The notes beneath the pieces are model-generated. The model worked only from the letters and a program-made list of their open reading frames with translations, searched no databases and was not told the origin of the DNA. A DNA stretch of 64,000 nucleotides from CAZYTX01 sp964650485 (GTDB lineage: Bacteria > RBG-13-61-14 > DATKZS01). Position 1 is the first letter of the stretch. Each line of letters starts with the position of its first letter. The stretch lies in contig CAZYTX010000001.1 in assembly GCA_964650485.1 (NCBI GenBank), positions 123,086-187,085 on the forward strand. The letters run 5' to 3'. The translations under genes and the position numbers were made by a program. This document shows, piece by piece, positions 24,903 through 32,875 of this stretch.

Positions 24903-26573
24903 TCATGCCGCGCTGGTGAACCACTCGGGCACGGTCTCGGAGATGCACCTTACAATCTCGCGGTCATGCTCGCTGAGCGCGCCCCTTTTGATCAGGCTCT
25001 CCACGGTGTTGTAGAGCACCACCATCCTCCCGCCGGTGTGAATCATTGCCGGGTAGTACTCGTTCACAAAGAACTGCTTGAGGCGAAAGCGGTCCGTTTC
25101 ATCCTGCGCCATCTCCTTTATCCTGTCCATGAGCTCTGAGCCTGTAAGCCCCTGCAGCCCGGCCTTGGGCGAGAGCATCTTCACAGCGGTGTCCTCGAGT
25201 CCGCGCAGGCTCTTCATGGTGAGCCTCCAGTGTTCCATGATCCCCAGAGAGTTTATCGTCAGGGTGTTGGTGGTTATTGTGTTGTTCTCGCGGTCCACCT
25301 TCACCCCCTGGAGCTGCGGCATGAAGAAGTTGTCCGAGATGCACGCGAACGCGCCCACCCCGCCGGCAAAGGGCCGCTCCAGGATATCCTTAACGGTGAA
25401 GAAAGGCTTTTGCTCGAAGCGGGCGTCGTGGATGAGCATCAGCTCCTCCTCGGTGTAGTGGAAGCGCTCGTCCCACAGCTCCTCCGGGGTCAGGTCCTTC
25501 CTGGTGAGCGAATGCTGGCTGGTGAGCATTCCCAGGCCCTGGCCGCCGCGCCACACAAGCGGCAGCACGCCCACCGCCCACTCGGCGCTCCCCCCGATCT
25601 CGCCTATCATGCTGTTCAGCGGCCTCTTGTCCGGGAACTCGAGCCCATCGAGGCCCATCACCAGGGCCGGGAACAGGTCCCCGTCCTTGTCAAAGGGCGT
25701 TGCCACCCCCAGCTTGTTTAGCTGGTCCATGGCCGGCCGGTGCCGCGGCCTGTCAAGGAAGTACGCGGTGAGCTTGTTGAAGTCCTTGAACCCGTATGCG
25801 CCCGCTATGATGTCGGCTTCCTCTTTCAGGTCGGTGTCCCGGGGGTTGAACTCCGGGAAGGGGGCCCCAGCCAGCCACCTCTCGACGTAGATGTCGGGCA
25901 GGTGCCTTTTAACGTTGGACTCGGTTATAAAGAGCGCGGTCAAAGAGCTGTGCTCGCCCTTTACCGACTTTCCGGTCCCCTCAATCACGTCTGAGCCCAT
26001 TGAGAGCATGGTGACCTCCGGCCCCAGGCCCCGGCCGTAGAGCCGGCAGTGCTCCTCCTTGCCGAACAGGGTGCCCACCGCTATGGTGGGGTTCCCGCCC
26101 GGCTCCACCCCGGGCTTTGCCCGCACCCCCTCGGTTATGGCGCTCTCGATCACCACCTCCTCGCCCGGCTCCAGGGTCTCGGTGGTTATCTGCATGGTCT
26201 CGGACATGACCTGGGCCGCGGTGCGGTCGTTCATACGCTTTAATTTGTTCACCAGGCCCTTGGTCTGCTTGTCCTTTGGCGCCTCTCGCAATGCCCCAAA
26301 GCCGTGAAGGGCCACCGCGGCCGCGGGCAGGGCCGCGGCCAGGAGCACGGCCTGCCTGAGCTGCTTGCTCCTGAAGGTGCCCAGGTTTGAGAGGCGGTTT
26401 GGCGTGTCCTCGACCATGAACACCGAGCCGCTTGCGAGCTCCAGCCCGTAGAAGCCCAGGACCTCCTGGTGGCGGAGGTTGAAGGTTGACACCTTCTCCT
26501 TTGAGAGGTGATAAGGCTCGTGCCGGCCGTTATATGCCGGGCGGGCGTCTTTTATGTCATATCTCAGATTCAT
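24903..26573 (-). CDS. GlpX-like (class II fructose-1,6-bisphosphatase family) protein, long form
   Basis: This 556-residue protein matches the GlpX phosphatase fold: a metal/phosphate block MGSDVIEGTGKSVKGEHSSL (compare VDPI(D/E)GT in GlpX), LDRPRHRPAMDQL, DKDGDLFPALVMGLD, IGEIGGSAEWAVGVLP and the closing FACISDNFFMPQLQG strand region. The N-terminus (about 1-100) and C-terminus (about 95 residues beyond the family end) are extensions. It overlaps the aconitase X small-subunit gene by four bases (ATGA). A phosphatase for a phosphorylated product of aconitase X is an inference. Substrate is unknown. Confidence 0.7.
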   Translation of the reverse strand: MNLRYDIKDARPAYNGRHEPYHLSKEKVSTFNLRHQEVLGFYGLELASGSVFMVEDTPNRLSNLGTFRSKQLRQAVLLAAALPAAAVALHGFGALREAPKDKQTKGLVNKLKRMNDRTAAQVMSETMQITTETLEPGEEVVIESAITEGVRAKPGVEPGGNPTIAVGTLFGKEEHCRLYGRGLGPEVTMLSMGSDVIEGTGKSVKGEHSSLTALFITESNVKRHLPDIYVERWLAGAPFPEFNPRDTDLKEEADIIAGAYGFKDFNKLTAYFLDRPRHRPAMDQLNKLGVATPFDKDGDLFPALVMGLDGLEFPDKRPLNSMIGEIGGSAEWAVGVLPLVWRGGQGLGMLTSQHSLTRKDLTPEELWDERFHYTEEELMLIHDARFEQKPFFTVKDILERPFAGGVGAFACISDNFFMPQLQGVKVDRENNTITTNTLTINSLGIMEHWRLTMKSLRGLEDTAVKMLSPKAGLQGLTGSELMDRIKEMAQDETDRFRLKQFFVNEYYPAMIHTGGRMVVLYNTVESLIKRGALSEHDREIVRCISETVPEWFTSAA

Positions 26574-27019
26574 GCGGACTCCTTTATCACTATTTCTCCG
26601 CTGTCACCGTCCACCTCCACCTGGTCGCCGGTCTTGATCCTTTCAAAGATGTCATCCTCTCCGTACTCGACCAGGGGGACCCCCTTTTGGAACCAGACGC
26701 TTGCCAGCACCGGCCCCGATACCAGCAGGGGGTCCGCGCTTTTCACCACCATTGCCGCGGGAGCGGCCCCCTCGAACATAAGCTGGAGCAGCATCATGCC
26801 GGTGTAGGTCGAGCCTATCACCGCGGGGAACACCAGCACCTTTCCCTTGATGTTCTGCTTGAAGAGCTCATGGTGGCGGTCCTGCACCTGGGCCCTCCTT
26901 CCCGGCAGGATGTTGGCAGGCTTTGAAAAGGACGCGGTGAAGTTCACGGGCATGGCGGTTACAAGCGCCTGGCCGCGGGCCTTGCCCCCCACGAACCCTT
27001 TTCCCTGCAGCCTGTTCAC
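26570..27019 (-). CDS. Aconitase X swivel-domain (small) subunit
   Basis: This 149-residue protein matches the aconitase X swivel family (DUF126): KGFVGGKARGQALVTAMPVNF, KVLVFPAVIGSTYTGMMLLQLM and AMVVKSADPLLVSGPVLAS. It starts with GTG at 27019, overlapping the large-subunit stop (GTGA). With the large subunit it forms a hydrolyase that uses an Fe-S cluster. Known members are archaeal phosphomevalonate dehydratase and bacterial cis-3-hydroxyproline dehydratase; the split-subunit form is the one used in archaea. Confidence 0.88.
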   Translation of the reverse strand: MNRLQGKGFVGGKARGQALVTAMPVNFTASFSKPANILPGRRAQVQDRHHELFKQNIKGKVLVFPAVIGSTYTGMMLLQLMFEGAAPAAMVVKSADPLLVSGPVLASVWFQKGVPLVEYGEDDIFERIKTGDQVEVDGDSGEIVIKESA

Positions 27020-28167
27020 GGGGCCACCCCGCAGGCTTTAAGGCAGTCTTCGGTGCTGCCGTAGTCCGTCCCGGCCAGGTAGTAGTAGAGCTTGCCCGAG
27101 TTGGTCAGCACACGCCTGCTGCTGCGCCTCACCGTGAGCGCGGCCAGGGGGCAGAAGTCAAACAGCTTCACCCCCGAGGAGACGACCTTCTGCCCGAGCT
27201 CGGTCTTCTCGAAGCGCTCCTTGTCCCCGGGCGCCATGCAAAAGTAAGTGGGCGCCTTCACCCGCTTGTCCGCGAAGAAGGGGCCGGTCTCCACGGCCTC
27301 GTCATAGGTCATCTGCGGGCAGCCGAGAACCACCATGTCCGGCTCCCGTGGATTGCGGAGACTGTCCAGGTCGTCCTGGGTGATGGTGATCACGTCTTTG
27401 GGCTCGCCCTCGAACACGGTCTTCATGTCAGGGGCCTCGGGCGTGAGCCCCTCCACGTGGAACAGGGCCACCGCGCCGGATGCCGCCATGGCCCCTCCCA
27501 TGTTCTTTAACTCTATCCTGCTGAAATCGTGATGCTCGATCACCGGCACCCGGTCCACGGCCTCGCGGCCGACTATGTAGCCGAGGGCTGAGGCGTCCAT
27601 GTTCTTCACCTGGAGCTTAATGAGCAGCCTGCCCCGCCTGTTCTCGTCCAGGAGGTATCCGAACTCGGGCGTGTACCCGGTGACCGCTGAGCAAAGGTCA
27701 ATTAGCACCGAGTTGCGGTTGGTGCGGGCCCCCAGCACCGAGTTTGCGTACTGCACCGCGGAGGACTCGGCCCATGCCAGGGGATCGCCTGTCTTTGGCA
27801 CGTTGTCCCTTTCGTAGCATACGCAGGAGTAGTTGGGAAAAACGCCCAGCCTCTCCAGCCACCTCTCCAGACGCGGCTGGGTGGCGAAGGTCACCCGGTT
27901 GGCCAGGGAGAAGCTTCTCCCCGGACGCGGGTTCACCGTGGTGTGCACCTTGACCCCGGCCCCCTCGGCCAGCAGTTGTTCCACTATCCTGAAGTACGCC
28001 TTGTAAACGAACGCGCCGAAGCTGCCGGCAAGATGCGCGCTCTTTACCGGGACCAGCCGGGGAGCGGAAAACGAGTCCCCGTATGACACCAGGGTCTGCA
28101 TGGCGAGCGCCAGGGCCCTTCCCGACTCGCCCGCGAGTATGCTTTCCTGTTCAGGTTCGAGCTTCAT
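27016..28167 (-). CDS. Aconitase X catalytic (large) subunit
   Basis: From the ATG at 28167, 383 residues start MKLEPEQESILAGESGRALAL, the typical aconitase X N-terminus. Cysteines in YSCVCYERDN, VLGCPQMTYDE and FDFCPLAAL fit the three-ligand 4Fe-4S cluster. The family (DUF521/AcnX_cat) dehydrates a hydroxy acid. The two-gene arrangement, followed by a GlpX-like phosphatase in the same operon, hints at a phosphorylated substrate. Repeat and tRNA-like sequences lie just upstream. Confidence 0.88.
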   Translation of the reverse strand: MKLEPEQESILAGESGRALALAMQTLVSYGDSFSAPRLVPVKSAHLAGSFGAFVYKAYFRIVEQLLAEGAGVKVHTTVNPRPGRSFSLANRVTFATQPRLERWLERLGVFPNYSCVCYERDNVPKTGDPLAWAESSAVQYANSVLGARTNRNSVLIDLCSAVTGYTPEFGYLLDENRRGRLLIKLQVKNMDASALGYIVGREAVDRVPVIEHHDFSRIELKNMGGAMAASGAVALFHVEGLTPEAPDMKTVFEGEPKDVITITQDDLDSLRNPREPDMVVLGCPQMTYDEAVETGPFFADKRVKAPTYFCMAPGDKERFEKTELGQKVVSSGVKLFDFCPLAALTVRRSSRRVLTNSGKLYYYLAGTDYGSTEDCLKACGVAP

Positions 28168-28195
28168 AAGCGTTCCAGTCAAAAACAACTTTTTA

Positions 28196-28223
28196 TTTCA
28201 CGCAAAGGCGCAAAAGCGCAAAG
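28196..28223 (-). repeat. CTCTGCG-family repeat, reverse copy
   Basis: TTTCACGCAAAGGCGCAAAA followed by GCGCAAAG, the reverse complement of the family core, lies in the 116-base gap between the aconitase X large subunit and the macrodomain gene. Confidence 0.55.
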
Positions 28224-28235
28224 CTATGAGGCCTC

Positions 28236-28284
28236 AGGGTGTCCCGCACGGATTCTGATCCGTGTACCGTATGCGCTACACCCT
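28236..28284. other. Nested perfect hairpins resembling a truncated tRNA fold
   Basis: A 7-bp outer stem (28236-28242 with 28278-28284) encloses a 7-bp inner stem (28247-28253 with 28258-28264) with the loop TCTG. Read on the minus strand, AGGGTGT, then AGCGCATACGGTA, then the hairpin CACGGAT/ATCCGTG, then CGGG and ACACCCT looks like a tRNA acceptor stem, D-arm and T-arm with no anticodon arm. It sits right after the macrodomain stop and may be a terminator, a decayed tRNA or part of a repeat. Confidence 0.5.
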
Positions 28285-28805
28285 CACTTGAGATTGTCGT
28301 ATACATCCTTGAACGCCTTGTACGCGTCTTTTCCGAAGAGCACGAAGTATACTTTTTCCAGCGAGCTCCCGGCCGCGAGGTGCTCTTTCACCTCCTCCAT
28401 CATCACCCGGGCGCATCGGTCCATGGGGAAGCCGGCCACGCCCGTTCCTATGGCCGGGAAGGCAATGCTTTCAAGCCCGTTCTCATGTGCCAGCCGCAGG
28501 CTCTCTTTCACCGAGGAGCGAAGGTTTTCCTCGCTGGTCTTGCCACCCAGAGACATGCTGGCCGCGTGTATCACGCGCTTTGCCTTGAGGTTTCCCCCTC
28601 CGGTTATGGCCGCGCCTCCCACGCTGATGGACCCTATCCTGTCGCACTCCTCCTGTATGGACGGCCCTCCCTTCTTGCGGATGGCCCCGGCCACGCCGGC
28701 CCCCAGCTTGAGGTCGTTGTTGGCAGCGTTGACAACGGCGTCAACGTCCATCTCGGTGAGGTCTCCCTCCATGACCTCGATCTTTTCCCGCGCCTTTTTT
28801 GCCAT
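28284..28805 (-). CDS. Macrodomain protein (ADP-ribose/O-acetyl-ADP-ribose hydrolase-like)
   Basis: From the ATG at 28805 (GGAGG nine bases upstream), 173 residues form one macrodomain: VEGDL-type start KIEVMEGDLTEMDVDAVVNA, AANNDLKLGAGVAGAIRKKG, the GGGNLKAKRVIHAAS strand and FPAIGTGVAGFPMDRCARVM. Asn-Asn-Asp and the GTGVAGFP loop are the catalytic and ligand-binding elements of MacroD-type deacetylases. It is divergent from selD. Substrate is inferred from family. Confidence 0.9.
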   Translation of the reverse strand: MAKKAREKIEVMEGDLTEMDVDAVVNAANNDLKLGAGVAGAIRKKGGPSIQEECDRIGSISVGGAAITGGGNLKAKRVIHAASMSLGGKTSEENLRSSVKESLRLAHENGLESIAFPAIGTGVAGFPMDRCARVMMEEVKEHLAAGSSLEKVYFVLFGKDAYKAFKDVYDNLK

Positions 28806-28980
28806 GACCTTGACCTCCGTTAAGTCATCTCTATTTTCGGGTCCCGGCACCTTTTACCACGGACAATTCATAACACAGCCTTCATAAGCCTTCAAGCCTG
28901 CCCGCGCAATCCGTTTGAATGTCATTATAAAAGGTTTATCATTGAGTATGGGCCTGGCAACAAACAGGCCTTTTAAAGCC

Positions 28981-30027
28981 ATGAAAGAGGAAAGAGACAA
29001 AAGGGCGCGCCTGGCCGTTGACGCCAGGGCAGCCGGTTGAGCGGCAAAGCTGGGTCCGGGAGACCTTGAGATGCTGCTCCAGGGAATTGACTTCCCGGTG
29101 GACCAGCGCCTGATAGCAGGCGCCGGCGCCGAGGACGCGGGAGTGCTGCGCCTTGACAGGGCCACCGGCCTCATCCTCACCGTAGACTTCTTCACACCCA
29201 TTGTGGACGACCCTTACAGTTTCGGGGGCGTGGCCGCGGCCAACTCCCTCTCCGACGTGTACGCCATGGGGGGCGAGCCTCTCGCGGTCCTGAACATCTG
29301 CGCCTTCCCTCCCGGGGCAGACAGCGGCATGCTGAGGAGCATATTGCAGGGGGGCGCGGACAAGGTTAGGGAAGCCGGCGCGGTCATGGCCGGTGGCCAC
29401 TCGGTCCGGGACGAGGACTTGAAGTACGGCATGGCGGTGATTGGCCGCGTGCACCCGGACAAGGTGGTCGCGAACTCGGGGGCCAGGCCGGGTGACTCCC
29501 TGGTGCTGACCAAGGCAATCGGCACCGGCCTGCTCTCCACCGCCCGCAGGAAGGACGCCATAAGCGAAGAAGAGTTCCAGCCCGCGGTCGAGTTCATGCT
29601 CGAGCTCAACAGGGCGGCAGCACAGGCCATGGTGGAGCTGGGCGCCAGCGCCTGCACCGACGTGACCGGGTTCGGCCTGCTTGGACACGCCCATGAGATG
29701 GCATGCGCCAGCAACGTGGGCATGGTGACAGATGCGTCCTCGGTGCCGCTCCTTTCCGGAGCCAGGAGATGCGCGGAGCAGGGATACGTGCCGGCCGGGA
29801 CAAAGGCGAACCGCGAGCACTTCGCGCCATTCGTGGAAGGGGACGCGCCTGACCAGGCCTGGTGGCACCTGCTCTTCGACGCGCAGACATCGGGGGGGCT
29901 TCTCGTCAGCATCTCTAAAGACCGCGCCCTTGAACTTTTAGAGCGCCTCAATCAGACCAAAATACGGGCGGCTATCATAGGCGAAGTCACGGATGGTCCC
30001 CGGGGAAGGATCGGGCTGCGCTTCTGA
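28981..30027 (+). CDS. selD: Selenide, water dikinase with TGA-encoded selenocysteine (SelD)
   Basis: A plain ORF would begin at the ATG at 29071, but SelD needs its N-terminal catalytic Cys/Sec and Lys. In the same frame an upstream ATG (28981) opens MKEERDKRARLAVDARAAG, then TGA at 29038-29040, then AAKLGPGDLEMLL. The TGA falls exactly where the GC..K..P motif needs Cys/Sec, giving AAGUAAKLGPGDL. The rest is complete SelD: TVDFFTPIVDDPYSFG, ANSLSDVYAMGG, AGGHSVRDEDLKYGMAV, TGFGLLGHAHEMA and DAQTSGGLL. The ATG at 28948 is an alternative start. SelD makes selenophosphate from selenide and ATP; the organism must decode UGA as Sec. A short hairpin lies just after the TGA. Confidence 0.9.
29053..29065 (+). 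promoter_or_regulatory. Candidate bacterial SECIS hairpin in selD
   Basis: GGTC (29053-29056) and GACC (29062-29065) pair around a CGGGA loop, starting 13 bases after the in-frame TGA. This is the place and size expected for a bacterial SECIS element, with guanines in the apical loop. The stem is short, so the call rests largely on position. Confidence 0.45.
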
Positions 30028-30057
30028 GGGGAGCTTGAGAGCCAAGCAGCATTTTCT

Positions 30058-30140
30058 TCACACAGGGGCACAGAGGACACAGGGGAATGCAAAGGAAATA
30101 CAGGGATTTTTCTCGTCTGCAAGCTCCGTGTCTCCGTGCG
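30058..30140. repeat. CACAGAGGACACAGG-type repeat at a gene start
   Basis: ACACAGGGGCACAGAGGAC followed by ACAGGGGAATGC (30059-30089), and AGCTCCGTGTCTCCGTGCGA near 30122-30141, belong to the periodic repeats seen elsewhere as CTCTGCG copies. The repeat runs into the start codon (30087) and signal-peptide region of the next gene. Confidence 0.45.
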
Positions 30141-31922
30141 ACAAAAGTCTTTGCCCCTGTTATCTTCCTGCTCTCATTGCTGGCACCCCTAGTGTTTGTT
30201 TCATGCACTGACAAAGGGAAGAACCACAGGGAGGCGGACACCGCTCCAGCCCGCATTGTATGGCCCGGCGACACTGTATATTTTAAAGGATATGAAGAGG
30301 GGCTTCCCGGCGCTGCGGCCAGCAAGGTCAACATCGGCGGGGTGGTGAAGAACGCCCTGGAGGTATCGAGTGGACAACCGCTTCTCTTGCCCGCCGGAAC
30401 CAGGGCCGCGCTGGGGGTGCTGCCCGATGCCGCGGACCGGGATGTCGAGTTCCGGATACTTTGCCAGGGAGAGCTTGTGGCCAGGCACTCGCTGGTCCCT
30501 GGCAAGGCCCCCTTCTGGAAGCAGGTGTCACTGGGACAGTGCGAGGGCGGCACGTTGAAGGTCCGCTGTGACCTTGCCGGCAAGGGCGCTTTCGTGGCCC
30601 ATCCCGGACCCGCGGTCGGGGACTCGCTGCCCTCGATATTCTTCATCCTGGTGGACGCACTGCGGGCGGACGCACTCCATGCCTACGGCGCAGATGAAAA
30701 GACATGTCCCAACATCAACGCGCTGGCAAGGCGGGGCCTCACATTCGAGCGCGCATACAGCTCCTCGCCCTTCACCCTCACCTCGGTGGCCTCCATGTTC
30801 ACCGGGCTCCATCCCTGGCAGCACAGGGTGCTCTTTGAAAAAGACGCCGGTCTGGTGCTCTCGGACGACGTCCCTAACCTGGTTGACCTTTTTAGAAATA
30901 AGGGATACCATACCGCGGCCTTCTCCGGCACTTACTTCCTCATGACCAAGAACGGGTATGCCAACGGGTTCGACCACTTTGACGAGACATGCGCCCCCGC
31001 ATTCTTCAGGAAGAGCGCAGAGTGCCTGAACAACAAGCTCATACCCTGGGTGAAAGAGCACGCCTCCGAGCCGGTGTTCGCCTACGTCCATTACGTTGAC
31101 CCCCACGCGCCTTACTACCCGCCCAAAGAGTACAGGCAGAGGTTCCTTGCCGGGATGGAAAAACCCTCACACGACGACGTGGCCCTGGGAGAGATCGAGC
31201 AGTTCGGAAAAAACAGGAAGTGGCACCAGCTCTTCAGGAGCCCCTCCGAGGATGACCTGGCTTACTTGCGCGCGCTTTACATGGCCGAGGCTTCCTACGT
31301 TGATGAAAAGATAGGAGAGCTTATAAGGACCATCAGGGAGAGCCGTCCCGGGGAAAGGCCCGGGCCGATAATACTCTTGACCGCGGACCACGGGGAGGCC
31401 TTTTACGAGCACGGCGTCATGGACCACGTGGCTGACCTGCACGACCCGGTGATGCGGGTGCCTTTTATCCTGCGCGGTCCTGGTATACCCAGGGGTATGA
31501 CCGTGGAGGAGCAGGTGCGCACCATTGACATGATCCCCACCCTGCTCGACCTTGTCGGGGCCCCGGTCCCGGGGAGCATTCCGGGCAGGAGCCTGGTCCC
31601 GCTTATCAAGGGCGAAGAGATGGACACGGCGCCGGCCGCGGCCATGCACTACCTTAAGGGAGAACCCGAGTACGCGCTGGCGGCCTGGCCCTGGAAGCTC
31701 TTCGCCGGCCCGGGCAGACCATCGAGGGCCCTTTACCGGCTGGACAAGGACCCGGACGAGGTGTACGACCTTGCGGCGTCGCAACCCAAAAAGCTCGAAG
31801 CCATGATGAGCACCCTGAACGCCATTCTCGATATGCCTCCCCCTCACAGGAAAGAAGACCGTGCCAGGGCGGACGGGGAAACCATGAAAAGGCTGAAAGC
31901 TCTGGGATACACAGGCGAGTGA
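30087..31922 (+). CDS. Sulfatase-superfamily lipoprotein without a formylglycine site
   Basis: This 611-residue protein has a signal ending in LVFVSC (about residue 40), a possible lipoprotein site, and a beta-rich N-terminal region (about 45-185). The alkaline-phosphatase/sulfatase domain follows: VDALRADALHAYG, SSPFTLTSVASMFTG at the nucleophile, YVHYVDPHAPYYPP, LTADHGEAFYEHG and PFILRGPGI. The C/S-x-P-x-R formylglycine motif is replaced by SSPFT, so a Ser/Thr nucleophile and phospho-transfer or phosphodiesterase chemistry are more likely than sulfate ester cleavage. The start lies inside a dispersed repeat. It probably sits in the periplasm. Confidence 0.75.
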   Translation: MQRKYRDFSRLQAPCLRATKVFAPVIFLLSLLAPLVFVSCTDKGKNHREADTAPARIVWPGDTVYFKGYEEGLPGAAASKVNIGGVVKNALEVSSGQPLLLPAGTRAALGVLPDAADRDVEFRILCQGELVARHSLVPGKAPFWKQVSLGQCEGGTLKVRCDLAGKGAFVAHPGPAVGDSLPSIFFILVDALRADALHAYGADEKTCPNINALARRGLTFERAYSSSPFTLTSVASMFTGLHPWQHRVLFEKDAGLVLSDDVPNLVDLFRNKGYHTAAFSGTYFLMTKNGYANGFDHFDETCAPAFFRKSAECLNNKLIPWVKEHASEPVFAYVHYVDPHAPYYPPKEYRQRFLAGMEKPSHDDVALGEIEQFGKNRKWHQLFRSPSEDDLAYLRALYMAEASYVDEKIGELIRTIRESRPGERPGPIILLTADHGEAFYEHGVMDHVADLHDPVMRVPFILRGPGIPRGMTVEEQVRTIDMIPTLLDLVGAPVPGSIPGRSLVPLIKGEEMDTAPAAAMHYLKGEPEYALAAWPWKLFAGPGRPSRALYRLDKDPDEVYDLAASQPKKLEAMMSTLNAILDMPPPHRKEDRARADGETMKRLKALGYTGE

Positions 31923-32004
31923 GCCGGTTACCCGTTGTTTGACAACCCCGGATGCCGGCCATAGCATCGAAAATCGAAGCAAGTAAAGCAGCGGAGGTTA
32001 ATTC

Positions 32005-32874
32005 ATGGAATCACTAAGCTGGATGAAGGACTGGCTGCCCGTGCACCTGCTTTCCATGGCGCAGGTGTCCGAGTGCAGGTTCCAGGACCTGCTCATGTCG
32101 TGCCCCAAAAGAGGGGACGGGGTCATAGACATAGAGGACGCCGGGGTCTTTACCAGGCTGGTGGAGGAGAGGGCGGCCTCTATACTTATCAGCATGGCGG
32201 CCCTGGAGTCCTATCTTGGCTTTTACGCCTACGAGACATCAAAGCGCCTGGAGGAGAGGGAGCCCGGCCTCACCCTGAAGGAGTACATGGAAGCGCACAG
32301 ACTCACCGAGTACATAAAGTACCTGCCCAACAAGACAAAGAGGCGGCACGAGTATTTGATGAACGAGTACGGGGACAGGCCGCTTCAATACTTTCTGACC
32401 GCGGCCCCCTTGGAGCTTTATGACAAGCTCATGTACTGGCCCATGATCAGGTGCCTGAAGCATATTGATTTCAGGGAAGGCTACATGAAAAAGCTCATGC
32501 GCATAATATCCATACGGGACGAGATACTGCACCCCGACCTCGCAAGCCCGCCCGGCGAAGGCGGGGCCGGGACCCGCGAGGAGATCGCCTCGGTGTTCCT
32601 GCACCATGACCTCCCCGCGGGACTCTCCCCCGGAAAAAGCTGCTCGGACGAGTACGTTCGTGAGCCTTACAACGAAGGGCACTTCTTCTGGGAGATGCTG
32701 CACTGCTACCCTGCCCGGGCCGTGCAGGAGGCCGTGGAGTACATCCACCTCCTTGACAAGTCCGAGAACCACTTCATCAGCGCGGTCCGGCCGGCCTTGA
32801 TGGTGGACGGCGGAGGCAACCCGGTAAAAGAAGAGGAGAAGGTCTACACCGTCGAGGTTAGGCCCGGGGAGTGA
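32005..32874 (+). CDS. Protein of unknown function
   Basis: This 289-residue protein is soluble and mostly helical, with no signal peptide. Recognisable pieces are few: VEERAASILISMAALESYLG, a Lys-rich YIKYLPNKTKRRHEYL and IRCLKHIDFREGY. Its helix-rich pattern with IRDEILHPDL resembles cytosolic HEPN-like or abortive-infection proteins only loosely, and I do not name it. It starts 82 bases after the sulfatase-like gene and its stop is one base before the pepP start, so it is co-transcribed with pepP and efp. Confidence 0.7.
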   Translation: MESLSWMKDWLPVHLLSMAQVSECRFQDLLMSCPKRGDGVIDIEDAGVFTRLVEERAASILISMAALESYLGFYAYETSKRLEEREPGLTLKEYMEAHRLTEYIKYLPNKTKRRHEYLMNEYGDRPLQYFLTAAPLELYDKLMYWPMIRCLKHIDFREGYMKKLMRIISIRDEILHPDLASPPGEGGAGTREEIASVFLHHDLPAGLSPGKSCSDEYVREPYNEGHFFWEMLHCYPARAVQEAVEYIHLLDKSENHFISAVRPALMVDGGGNPVKEEEKVYTVEVRPGE

Positions 32875-32875
32875 C

